Origin: Podospora pseudoanserina
Lineage: Eukaryota > Ascomycota > Sordariomycetes > Sordariales > Podosporaceae
Direction of reading: 5' to 3'
NCBI RefSeq assembly: GCF_035222485.1
Contig: NC_085925.1
Location: 1,364,001 to 1,428,000 of the forward strand
Length of the DNA: 64,000 bases
Below, piece after piece: positions 35,800 through 47,113 of this stretch. The position numbers and the translations under genes are program-made. The notes beneath the pieces are model-generated. The model saw only the letters and a list, made by a program, of their open reading frames with translations, searched no databases and was not told the origin of the DNA. Every line of letters begins with the position of its first letter. Position 1 is the stretch's first letter.

Positions 35800-36903
35800 A
35801 CCATGCGCGCTATATGGGGCATAGCGAGGCGAGAGGGGGTAGGCAGGACCTTGATTCCTTAGTACTCTGAAGCAGGATGCGTGGGTCATTCGGGCTAGTT
35901 CTACCAAAAGCTGAGAATGTCTTATAGTTGGTGGGTGTTTGCTAATTGGCATCAAATTGAGCTGGAATTTCTCATAATCGTTGTTACGTGCCTTCTTTCT
36001 GTGACGAATACGCCGTGTATCGTTGACCATAAATGCAGTGGGACAGTCGTTCAATGCCACCATTTTCCTGTTTATCCATACTCATCTCAATCACAGTTCT
36101 CCCTACCTAGCCATCGCAGTCACCATACACCATTCACTCTCATCTATTGCGGGCCTTTCGATAATGGATGGGATGCCTACCTCATCACATATATTTGAAT
36201 GTTCAGCCGAGTTCTCCCACCATATGTCACTGGTCTTGTTTCTGATGGTAGCAGAAAGATTGAGGTTCTAGTTACTCCGGCTTTCCGGAGCAGTGTAGCT
36301 CTCAAGCTGACCCAAGCAGGTGTTAACATCGTGTGGAAGAGGGTACATTTCTCGAACCCTTTGAAACTTTCTCCGTTATCTATCAGAGGGCATGACGATG
36401 TGGAAGTAGCGAGCGGCACGTGGTCTTGAGGATGAATTGAGGAAACCTGCGGTTTTGGTCACAAGTGAAATGAAGGGAAGGAAGAAGAGCAAGACAGTGG
36501 GTTTCTGCCATGTGAAGACTTGTTTATAGTGCCCCTGGCTTGTCGATATGTCAGACCGTATCAACATCTGCCGTGCATGGCACCACATCCGAAGAGCAGG
36601 AGAAATAGGTACTCACACGTGGCCAGTGAATGAAGCCCAAACACCCGGCTCACATTGGAAACTCTCTCGTCGGCGTTATCATTCACTGACAATAAGTTGC
36701 TGCCGAGTCGTGAATAGCCCGCTTATACTCTAGAGTGAATTGGTATTTGGTGGGCCCCATCAACTAGTAGGTATATATTCTGAACATCTGCCATATCTTC
36801 TCCTCTCCCACGAACAAATCAGTCATCCTCACAATTCTCAACAAGTTGACTACCTTAAAACCAGGCAAGAGACTCACCGAGACCGTAAACACCTATCACC
36901 AAG
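35800..36903. other. Intergenic between family copies B1 and B2
   Basis: No gene recognised apart from the B2 promoter listed separately. Confidence 0.45.
36750..36778 (+). promoter_or_regulatory. Core promoter of copy B2: GTGGGC box plus TATA
   Basis: GTGGGCCCC at 36750-36758 and TATATAT at 36772-36778, start-to-start spacing 22 bp as in copy B1. Confidence 0.55.
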
Positions 36904-37712
36904 ATGAAGACCACCATTCTCAGCGTCACTGCTGGCGTTCTGGTCCTCTTCGGTGTATGTACCGCCAAGTAACCAGTCAGTTTGGACGTCACTAATAACC
37001 AAATACAGACCACCCAGGCCTTCGAGGTCCCGGACGTCGTGCCCGCTGTCACCTTCAACATGCCCATCAACATCACTGACAAGAACAACGCCACCGTCCC
37101 TATCACTGGTACGATATACTCCCCGCAAGACTTTTCTCTACTATTCCCCATATCCTTTCAAGGTAGTGAACCACAAACGTTCTTACTAACCACCACATCC
37201 ACCAGGCACCATCCAGCAAGCTGTAGCCAAAATGGACACCGACTACCCCGGCTGGAAAGCCGCCTTCCAGGTCCCATGCCCCCCGCCCCCCGCCCCCCAC
37301 GTGGCCCCTCCAAGAAGCCCAAAAGATCGACTGCTGGCCCAAGGGAGAAGAGAAGACCGTCACCATCAACATCGAGGATGGCATCGCGTACCTCTCGGAT
37401 CTGCCCGGCCTCACCCAGAACGACACCGGCCAGTGCGGCCGCGTGAGCTGCTCGTACAACTCGGCCATTCTCTGGCGCAACACCGTAAGCTTTAACCCTC
37501 AACTCCCCCCATCTTTGTTAATTTCTGGTTTCTGACACGAGGCGAAAAAATACAGGATGTCAAGAAGAAGTACGTTCCGTGGCTGGACATTGCCGACTCT
37601 GCGTTTGATATCTGCCCTTGAGTGCAACTCCAAGGAGAGCCACGACTACGTCAAGGGGCATGCCTACATGGATGGCAGGTGGACTACCATCGTTCGCAAG
37701 GAACAGTGCTGA
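36904..37712 (+). pseudogene. Small secreted Cys-rich protein family, copy B2 (probably disrupted)
   Basis: Exon 1 (36904-36954) encodes MKTTILSVTAGVLVLFG and ends at GTATGT. Exon 2 (37009-37108) holds FEVPDVVPAVTFNMPINIT. A further intron (37109-37205, 97 bp) splits the Gly codon of the TG/TI block; none of the minus-strand copies has an intron there. Exon 3 (37206-37482) holds IQQAVAKMDTDYPGW, a C-rich/Pro-rich stretch, then IEDGIAYLSDLPGL and GQCGRVSCSYNSAILWRN. The last exon (37556-37712) holds KKKYVPWLDIADSA and the tail GHAYMDGRWTTIVRKEQC. About two breaks interrupt the frame as read. The WC of the usual WCNN motif is WR here. Unknown function. Confidence 0.55.
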
Positions 37713-38252
37713 TCACCTGCTGGCGGTTACAATGGGGATTGGCACCCTGAAAAGAACGATAGGGTGGGTGGGCATTCCATTCTCGGCACTCGGGGAACTT
37801 GATTGCGAGGGTGTACTTGGTTGGCTTTGGCTGATACTGGGAGTATCTCGCGCCTTGGGTAGTGGCTGGTTGGGGATAATCACCAGGTACCTACATAGCA
37901 AAGGATTGGGATCTGACTTTTCTCATGAACTACTTTTTTGATTTGATCTTCTCCACCCGTGTATTTGTCAAGGGCGGGCAGACAACCGCGTCAAACCTGT
38001 TCCCGTTCAATGTTGATGAAAGCTATGAGTGAGCCATGCTTGCCACATTGCTCACTCCTGCGGGATGTATATAGTGATATAGGGATACTCCAAGGGATCA
38101 CACAATGATTGAATGATTTCCAAAGCGTTATTTCATGATACCACCTCACAAGTCATGTTTCGTTGGCCTACTTCTTCCATGTTGACATACAAAAAGGGGG
38201 TGGGTGCCAAGACTTGTCGATGGAGTCAAGTGGAGTCCGAAAATAGGCAAAA
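37713..38252. other. Intergenic between copy B2 and 5S rRNA
   Basis: No gene recognised. The last 40 bases before the 5S gene match the sequence that follows the 5S copy at 11.5 kb. Confidence 0.4.
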
Positions 38253-38372
38253 ACATACAACACCGAGGATTCCCCAGTGGTCACCCACCTGAGTACTAGT
38301 TCGGCACTCAACTGCTTATCTAAGGGGAGAGCGGACGGGATCCCGAGCTTTCAGTTGGTTATGGTCGTATGT
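38253..38372 (-). rRNA. 5S ribosomal RNA gene (dispersed copy)
   Basis: On the minus strand the sequence begins ACATACGACCATAACCAACT and contains GGGATCCCGTCCGCTCTCCC, GCCGAACTAGTACTC, GGTGGGTGACCACTGGGGAA and ends GTGTTGTATGT, followed by TTTTTGCC. The length of 120 and the sequence match the fungal 5S consensus slightly better than the copy at 11.5 kb. A weak TATA-like ATATTC lies about 25-30 bp upstream. Confidence 0.94.
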
Positions 38373-38740
38373 GATAGTTCTGCACAAGGTTGGTGAATAT
38401 GGGGTGGCTCTCAATGCCTGGCCAGGAGGGCTGCTGCTTTTTGGTGTCAGTTCAAGGTTGTGACAGACAATCCATTACACCAAAGACTGGTTTTCAAGTG
38501 ATAGTTAGATTCTTGACCGTGTATCCTGGAATCTTGAATGCTGGTTCTTCAGGACATCTGGATTCGAGGCCTGCTGGCAGCCGCCTTCTCACCTCTCTAT
38601 ACATGGAGTCCTCTGGTCATTTGTCATGATGGGCTTCATGCCCACCAGTGACTATACGAAAGGCGACCCCATTTGAGCCTCAGGGTAGAGACGTTGAAAG
38701 TATGTTTGTGATATCATTACTCCTACAACCACCCCGCTCT

Positions 38741-40154
38741 CTACAAGCTAGCAAACAACTCCCCAAACCTCTCCCTCGCCTCCTTGACACAATCATTCGC
38801 ATAAATCATCTTCTGCACGTCCGGACTAGCCCACTTGTCAGGCACCGACCCTGACTTTCCGTTCTCCTTGAATGCCTTGTCCCTCTCCTCCTTCGCCTTG
38901 CCCTCTCCCAAATGCAATACCCGTCCAGAGTGAGTCGCCAGATCCACCAACGCGGTACAGTGCGGCTTCCGCAACAACTCATACACCTTCAACGTCTTGG
39001 TAATCGTCTCCCCATCGTGAATCTTCTCCACCGGAATCTCGCTCACAACCTCGGCCAAGACCGCTCCGTCCTCAATGGCCATCGCCGCACCCTGACTGAG
39101 ATGTGGAAGCGTGGCATGGCACGCGTCCCCAACAAGAGCAACCGACCCGTGAACCCAAGTAGGAAGAGGCTTGTGAATCCGCAGTTTCCACTCGCAGACT
39201 TCACCATCAGGTACGAGGTTAAGCATATCCTGCACCAGCGGGCAGAAAGTCTCAAACACCGACAGCATCTGCGATTTTGAGCCCTTGGTGGTATACGTCG
39301 CCGACGTGGCCGAGGCAAAGTTGGTATCCGGGTGAGCAGTCGAGATGTTGTAAATGTTGTGGTTAGAGACAGGATACGCAATAATATGCCTCCTCTCACC
39401 CACCCACCTCACCACAGTGTTGCTATCCAGCAACTTGATCAGCTCCGGAAAAGGGGCAAGCTGTTCCCTTGTGAGCATGATTCTATACGCAGCCTGGCCG
39501 GTGTCCTCCTCTTCCGTCTGCGTCAAGTTGTGCGACGCCCTGAGAAGGTGAGACCGGGTAGGGGATTTGATCCCATCCGCCGAAAGCAAAATATCGCATT
39601 CAACTGTGAACTCCTCTTCCTGAGCACGGGACCTGAAAATCAACGTTGGCTTGGGGGAGAAGGACGTGATGTTGACAAGGGATGTGCCAAAGTGGAATTT
39701 GATCGCCGGTTCCTTCAAGCAGCCGTTATACAGACTCCCCGCGAGGTTGGAGCGGTGACCGGTGAGATGAGGAAACCCATATTTCTCACGAATGTCAGGC
39801 ATGGAGACGTGGGCGAGCTCTTCGTTTGTGCTGCCCTGTCTGATGCTGGTGGCTTGGACGTCGGTGGCTTCGGCTTCGATCTCGGGGGCTACTCCGAGCC
39901 GGTCGAGGACGCGCATGACGTTTGGTGGCATTTGGATTCCCGCGCCGACGAAGCCGAGGTTGGAGGCAGTTTCGTAGACGGAGATGTTTTTGAAGCCCTT
40001 TTTGGCGAAGGCGAGGGCGGTGCCTAAGCCTCCCATGCCTGAGAGGGTTGTTAGAGATCTGGGGGTGGGTCTGGGGGTTGTTGAGGGGGGGCCTACCTGC
40101 GCCGATGACGACGATGCGCAGGTCATAGACGTCTGCGGCCGTGGAGTGAGGCAT
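38741..40154 (-). CDS. FAD-dependent monooxygenase, salicylate hydroxylase-like
   Basis: Group A flavoprotein monooxygenases hydroxylate aromatic rings with NAD(P)H and oxygen. Exon 1 (40154-40097) encodes DLRIVVIGAG, and a 58 bp intron splits the Rossmann motif, continuing GMGGLGTALAFAKKG in exon 2 (40038-38741). Together they give the GxGxxG FAD site at residues 18-26 in a 451-residue protein. The second FAD motif appears as VALVGDACHATLPHLSQGAA with MAIEDG behind it. ILLSADGIKSPTRSHL is the conserved DG segment. No transmembrane or signal sequence is seen, so it is probably cytosolic. The substrate cannot be told; family members act on salicylate or 6-hydroxynicotinate, or in secondary metabolism. 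No biosynthetic cluster surrounds it. Confidence 0.9.
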
Positions 40155-42131
40155 CTTGATGTTGTTTTGGTGACAATGCTATTCAGGGGTAGGTATCTTT
40201 GGACTGAAATAGGGGGCAGTTGTTTAGCGATTTGTCCAAGAGGTGATGTTGTGGGATGTCACTGTGTCAAGAGCTGAAGCAGTCAACAAGAACGACGAGG
40301 AGATAAATGATATTCAACGGATATATAGCTTTCTACACGACCCGGGGGTCCATGCCTCGGCAGCTGGTCTGGTGGGCAATATCCATCACAGATTGGTGTG
40401 GACATTCGCGCTGTTGGACCAACAGCGGAACGGCAGTGGGGATGGCAAATGCATGTATATTTCTTACTCGCAGAATCACGGCATTCCGAACTCTTGAACT
40501 AAGCTTCTCTACCAGCTGCCAAAGGGTTCAGTTCAGATCAGAAGTGTGGGGTGAGTGAACTGCGGGCGTGCGGATGCGGGGAAAACTTGTCTCCAGCCGG
40601 CTGCGGGAGAAATCTGGATCGGGTCGTGGATCTTCCCCGGAGAAGCTGAGGAAAATGGATTTGCCGGAGTCGCGGTTGAGACTTCGGAATTGCAGCGTGG
40701 AAACACAACCAGGCCGGTCCTGCCGGTTGCCTCTGGGATCCTGAGGTGCAGACTATGGCTTTGACCTGGGCCACACAGCTGGCCGCCCAAACCGAGTGTT
40801 ATAGCTACCGTAAATCCGTCGGCAATCTGCACAGAGATAAAGTTAGAATGAAATGGAGAGAAGTTTCTGATTCCTTTGCAATGGATGGCTATTAGACTGG
40901 TCTTCCACACATATCGACAATATGGTAGAAATATATCGACGTGGAAATCGGAGCTTTTAAAACCCCCGCATTTTGTGCTCTAGTGCATGTGCCACAGCTT
41001 ATCCCCCGCATTCCAGCGGCCAGCCATCGCCGTCATCGGCCTTGTCAGCGAATTTGATGAGAACGTTATCTGATGGAAGTGGGCTTACTGGGATGGTAGG
41101 TAACAATAGGGAGCACTTCTCTGCCAGTACATATATATACCAAACCAGGTAGCCGGGACTGCGGAGGTTGAGATGCCGCGAATGCATAAAGCACTACATC
41201 ATCGCCCGTAATCGTATTTATGCCATGTTTTCATTTGAGGTTATGCTGGCCATTGTGCTGCCCGAGACGGGCCTCCCCCACCAAGGCAGGCGTGTGTGGG
41301 TCTTTTCAGATGAATGACGACGGGCCGCCCAACCACGCGGGAAGGGAAATGCTTGAAACATGTTTCATGGGAAGAGAGAGGGACGATTTCCTGGGACAAA
41401 GCAATCAGTAGCTAAAAACAGATGGAGTCACTATAGCAGCGATAGCGTAGCAGATCTGCGGGCAGATTTCAACAAAGGGAAAAGGTGAAGCGCGCGTCTA
41501 TCTCTTGAGTCACTTGTCCCATCGGACAACGATTCGAGGGCGCGCGCCATAGGCACAATCATGGTTGCTCTCCAGGAACAGAGTGGCACAGTTGCAGCAA
41601 AGAGTGGGAAGCGATCAACTGGACAGCAGCAGCCGCCGACGTCACTTGCAGTTCCTGAGACGCAGCCAATCACACCCCTGTATTGGCCAAAATGCTCGAA
41701 GCGACCCAGCTGGCTAGCAGGGTTCCCATGGGGTTTCAAGCCGCCGTTGGGGGCCTCAAAAAGCTTCCAGGGCATCATTTCAACTCTGGAGCTCCTCTTA
41801 TCTCAACATATCCATGAGTGCTGGCCGGCACGAGATCGACAAGAGTACCAAGCCGGGTCGACGGCCGTCCAGTTCCACCTAGTCATACCTCCGTACTTGT
41901 ACACCGCAGTTCTGCTTTGGTTTTTATTATTGCTCAGTCCTCGTCCTACTCAGCAAACACCTCCACCGCTCCCATCTACAACGCGCCTTGACGGGAACTC
42001 TAACACCACGCAGTGACAACCCCTTTTATGCATGGACTACGATAGTTGAGCATCGCTCTCGCCGTGGCAGGTTCACGCTGCGGAGCTTCCACGATAACAA
42101 TACGATCCATACATTCTTCTAGCCCCTCAAC
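40155..42131. other. Intergenic between divergent FAD monooxygenase and CSC1 genes
   Basis: About 2 kb with no gene I can support. A 151-codon open frame at 41561-42016 ends just before CSC1, but its composition is not protein-like and it probably lies in promoter or leader sequence. Confidence 0.45.
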
Positions 42132-45100
42132 ATGGCTACCCCTACCCCGGACGTCACCGACCCGGTGACGGAGACGTTATCGACGATAGCGTCGGTGTCC
42201 ACGTCCCTCTTGGAAACGATATTGTCTTCGTCAACAGAGGCGCTGTCGACAACATCAACGCAGGCTGCCACGACAACGAGCAGCAGCGCAGCCGAGGCGC
42301 CTACTGGGCCAACAGACGGGCGGCCAGGATCAGGACAGCAGGACCGTGGAATAAGTTTAGTGGCTTTTGTGACTGCATTGGCCGCTTCGTTGATTGTTTT
42401 CGGAGTGCAGATGGGCTTCTTTTTGCTATTACGGAACAAGCTGGTCAGAATCTTGTGCGTACCTCCATCATCTCCGCCTTCATATCCAACCCCTCTTCTT
42501 TCTGTCGCGTTTCCAGGGCGCTAACTGTGTACCGCGATGATAGCAAGCCGAAAACCTACCTGGTTCCCGAACGGGAAAGAACAGAACCACCACCCGCCAG
42601 CCATTTTGCACTCATTTATAAGCTCATGGCGTTCAGGGATCGCGAGATCATCAAGAAATGTGGACTCGACGCCTACTTCTTCCTACGATATCTACAGACT
42701 TTACTGATCATCTTTATTCCTATCGCTCTCGTCGTCATTCCGATCTTGGTACCTATCAACTTTGTTGGCGGACTCGGCAAATCGGTTGTTGAGGATTTGA
42801 AGGATGATGATGGCAACCCTATCAACAAGACCAATCTAGACCTGCCAACCGGATTAGACACGCTAGCCTGGGGTAACGTTCCCCCGGAAAAGCAACATCG
42901 GAGATGGGCTCACCTGATCCTTGCGCTTCTTGTCATTATCTGGGTCTGCGGTGTGTTCTTCTTCGAACTTCGCGTATACGTCAAGATCCGACAGGACTAC
43001 TTGACCAGCGCCGAACACAGATTACGAGCCTCGGCGAATACGGTCCTTGTGAGCTCCATACCGGACAAGTGGCTCAGCGAAGAGGCCCTGAGAGGTCTAT
43101 TTGATGTGTTTCCGGGGGGCATTAGAAATGTCTGGTTGACGCGGGATTTCACACCACTCCTCGCCAAAATTCACAAACGCGATGCTATTCACAAGCAACT
43201 CGAGGCAGCCGAGAGCGACCTCATCCGGGAGGCGAAGCGCAGGCAGTTGAGACAGGCTAAGGAAGGCGGACTGAGGAAGCGCTTCACTTCTGAAGGCAGA
43301 GCAAATAAAGTTCAACGAGCACAACAAGCAAAGGCTCAGAACTTGGAGGCTCAACGGCGCGCTGAAGGCCCCGGAGGCTTGAGCGCCAACACTCCAAGAA
43401 TCCCGCACAGTGTGCAAGAAGAGGTGGCGGAGGAAAAGAAGCCGGAGGGCGATCTCACTGATGTGCAGGAGGAGGGATCCGAGGATACCGAGGCCGATAA
43501 TCAGCGCGGCAATCCTCTCACCAAAATTGGACGCGGCTTGGGTAAGGGCCTAGGCAAGGGCGCCGCGGTGGTCAGCGGGGCCGGACTAGGTATCCTCGGA
43601 GGAGCAAAGGCTGTCGGAAAAGGCATCGACAATGAGTTGGAAAGGTCTGGAGGGTTCACCGTGATCAATCAACCCGAGGGGCGAGCTCCGTCTCCTGGTA
43701 ACTCGCCCACCTCGGATGTTTCGTCCCCACGAAGAGCCCAGATTGCCGTCGACGAGGACGACAAGCCTAGAACGTCGTACGCCTCCGAGAGGCCACTTAC
43801 CCAGTCCACCAGGCATCAACATACGACATCCAACGCCACCAACGAGACCGACTCAAGGCACGACGATTTTAACCCCAGAAGCTTTGGAAACACAACTCGA
43901 AAGGCTACCAACATGGACGAGATGATTGTGAATAAGAAGACGTATTGGTTCCAGTTTTGGAAGCCACCAACTGGCAGCTATGCATCCCCAATCCCCCAGG
44001 GGTACGAGGGTGGCGAGTACCCGTGGATCAAGACAGAGAAGAAGTCATTCTGGGAGAAATTCAAGAGCTCATTGCCTTGGGTCGAAGATGAATCCGATCC
44101 GGTGGAATACCCACCGGCTTATAACTACGACTACAGGACGCACCCAGAAGATGGTGCTGAGTGGACGAAGTGGCTCAAACCAAAGAACCGCCCACAACAC
44201 CGTGTAGCGAATTTCGATTGGACCCCTGACTGGTTGCCTGGCCTGCCTTTCATCAACAAGAAAGTCGACACCATCTACTGGTGCAGAGAACAGCTGGCCC
44301 AACTCAACATGGAGATTGAGCAAGACCAGCAAAACCCCGAACGCTACCCTGTCATGAACTCGGCGTTCATCCAGTTCAATCATCAAGTGGCTGCCCATAT
44401 GGCTTGCCAATCAGTAACTCACCACGTACCGAAACACATGGCACCCCGTATGGTTGAGATATCGCCCGACGATGTCATCTGGGACAACATGGCCATAATG
44501 TGGTGGAGCGCATGGCTTCGAAGGGCGGTTGTGTTTCTTGTCGTGGCAGGCATGATTATCCTCTGGGCTATCCCCGTTGCCTGGACAGCCTCGCTGTCAC
44601 AAATAGACGCGTTGCTCAAGCAATATCCGTGGCTTAGCTTCATTAACAGCAGCGAGACACTCACGAACATCGTCAAGGCCGTGGCTGGTGTGTTACCCGC
44701 CATTGTGCTGGCCATCCTGCTGGCGCTTGTCCCTGTCGTCCTCGACCTTCTGGCGGAATTTCAAGGAGAGAAGACGGGATCCTTGAAGTCAGAAATGGTC
44801 CAGATCTATTATTTCGCCTTCCTTTTTACCCAAGTCTTCCTCGTTGTCTCTATTGCAGCAGGTACCTTCCAGGTCCTAGAGGAGCTGGGGAAAAGTCCAC
44901 AGGAAACGCCTAACATTCTAGCCCAGAACATTCCCAAAGCTGCTAACTACTTTTTCTCCTACATGATTCTCCAGGCTTTGTCCACGAGTTCGGGTACCTT
45001 GCTGCAGATCGGAACACTCGCCGTTTGGTATTTCTGGGCTCGGATCGTCGACAACACAGCGCGGGCAAAGTGGGTTCGGAACACGCAGCTCCCGCACATC

Positions 45101-46111
45101 AACTGGGGCTCCTTCTTCCCCGTGTACACGAACTTCGCCTGCATCGCCCTCATCTACTCTATCGCCGCGCCCATCATTTCCATCTTCGCCATCATCACAT
45201 TTGGTCTTCTATGGGTCGCTCACCGGTACAATATGTTGTACGTCACGCGCTTCAAGACCGACACCGGCGGCGTGCTTTATCCACGAGCAATCAATCAGAC
45301 ATTCACCGGACTGTATGTCATGGAGCTTTGCCTCGTGGGTTTGTTCTTCTTGGCTCAGGATGAGAACAACAAGCCAGCCTGCATTCCTCAGGCTCTGATC
45401 ATGGTTGTCACACTCTTTCTCACCGCGCTGTACCAATACATCCTTAATGCGTCGTTTGGTCCGCTGTTCCGGTACCTGCCCATCACCTTTGAAGACGAGG
45501 CTGTCCTCCGCGACGAAGCTTTCCGACGAGCACAGGAGCGCCGACTCGGCCTCTACGACGACGATGAAAATACCCATCTCAACGGCGTTAACGGCACCGG
45601 CGATGGCGAGGACATTGAGCTCGAGAAAATCGGCCAACACAAACGCTCCCACTCCCGAACGGGGACCGTCATGTCCAAGATGACCCACGCGGGACAGTGG
45701 GCTGCCAAGGGCGGAAAGCAGATTAGACGTGCTACTGGCAAGACTAACCAGGCGATCCGCACCGCGGCCGACTACCGCAAACAGAAGCGGCAAAAGGACC
45801 TCGAGGCTCAGCGCGCGATGGGTGATGCTTTGTACGGGGGTTATTGTGATGCTGTGGAGGACTTGACGGCGGAGGAGAGGGATGTTTTGGTACGCAAGGC
45901 GTTTCAGCATTCGGCGATGCGGGCGAGGAGGCCGATTGTGTGGATTCCGAGGGATGATTTGGGGGTGAGCGATGACGAGATTGGGAGGACGAATGAGTTT
46001 AGCCAGTATATTTCGATTACGAACGAGGGGACGGCGCTCGATAGCGAGGTGAGGGTGGTGTATGGGAAGAATCCGCCGGATTTTTCGGATGTGGATTTGA
46101 TTAACCTATGA
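42132..46111 (+). CDS. CSC1/OSCA-type calcium-permeable osmosensitive channel
   Basis: Members of the Csc1/OSCA/TMEM63 family are membrane cation channels or lipid scramblases opened by membrane stress. Two exons, 42132-42454 and 42517-46111 (62 bp intron, GTGCGT donor, TTCCAG acceptor, phase 2), give 1305 residues. A Ser/Thr-rich N-terminus precedes a first membrane helix (about residues 78-100, [20 protein letters not shown]), then two more helices, a long cytosolic PHM7-type domain, and a seven-helix RSN1_7TM core (from about residue 800, [20 protein letters not shown]). The cytosolic loop carries an unusually long low-complexity, Gly/Lys/Glu-rich insert (about residues 270-470). The C-terminus includes [16 protein letters not shown]. 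The start codon is the first ATG before the membrane region. Confidence 0.92.
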
Positions 46112-47113
46112 GGAAAAGGGGTGAGGAGGATGAAGTTGATGATAATGGGATATATGATGGGGGCGGTAGAGACGGGGGGTTGTACAGATAATTGTGAAAG
46201 GGAAATACCCAGGTGTTGTTTTGTTTTGTTTTCTAATTGTGTTCTTTATTGCTTATCTTTTGGTTAGTAAGGAGGATGATACTGGATACAATTGAGTAGA
46301 GAGGGAGAAAGAAGAAGAAGAAGAAAAGGAAGCATTAGACCATGCGTGGCATGTCTATAATGAAGCATACGGCATAGCATCATTTGTTTTTGTTGTAGAT
46401 GTAGATGGGGTGAATAATGTTGGGTTATATATATCTTGGATCGCATTCTGGTTTTTGGGGCGCGTTTAGTGATTGAATGTTCAATTTGCATACCATACAT
46501 AATAGACAGCGCTTGCTTGTTCAGGCGAAGGGAAGAGAGTTATACCATGTCTCTGCTCTAAAGCTCGTGTTTCTGGCCGAGGTATTACTTGTTCCAATCT
46601 TCTCATCGAGTCAGGACGAAGAGATTCTTATGAGGCTGGAATTGATTGCCGTCGGTCAGTGATGGGAAAAAAGACTGAGGACATAATCCATGATACAAAA
46701 TTACACTTTCATTCTTGATCTACAATACGAGTAATGCGACACAGACGCCACAACTAAACGCCAGACAACCCATCATGAAAACATAAGGTTGAAAAGAAAA
46801 ACAAAACACCAAAGACTTTTAACCGAATCAAGAAACAAAGCCAAACGAAATAATCTATCAAACGTATAGAAACGTATAGAAAACCATAACTCATGCTGTC
46901 TAGTCGTATCACAATCTCAACATCTCACCTGTCATGGTTTCCCAAGCCTAGGGTTAGGGTTCCAGTCTGGTTGAACCAGGGTGCTCCGAGCCGGGCAGGG
47001 TTTGGTCATTTGCTTCCTGTACCTAGCTTTTCCCTCTCTTAGCTTCCTCATACGACCTTGTTGTATCGACCTCAGTTGCTAACATAACCATTTTTTCATC
47101 AACATTTACACCT
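46112..47113. other. Intergenic between convergent genes
   Basis: About 1 kb between the ends of the CSC1-type and NTF2-like genes. AT-rich, no gene recognised. It includes a short telomere-like motif TAGGGTTAGGGTT at 46949-46961. Confidence 0.4.

Noticed and set aside
4358-38372. One inverted segmental duplication carrying secreted genes plus 5S
   Set aside because: Gene and 5S orientations do not fit a simple inversion (divergent on the left, convergent on the right), and no other flanking homology was seen.
41561-42016. 151-codon ORF with ATG upstream of the CSC1 gene
   Set aside because: Composition is irregular and it ends 115 bp before the channel gene, so it more likely lies in promoter or leader sequence.
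46949-46961. Telomere-like TAGGGTTAGGGTT (also near 12,871 and 12,914)
   Set aside because: Only two units; consistent with a short telobox or chance, not an internal telomere array.
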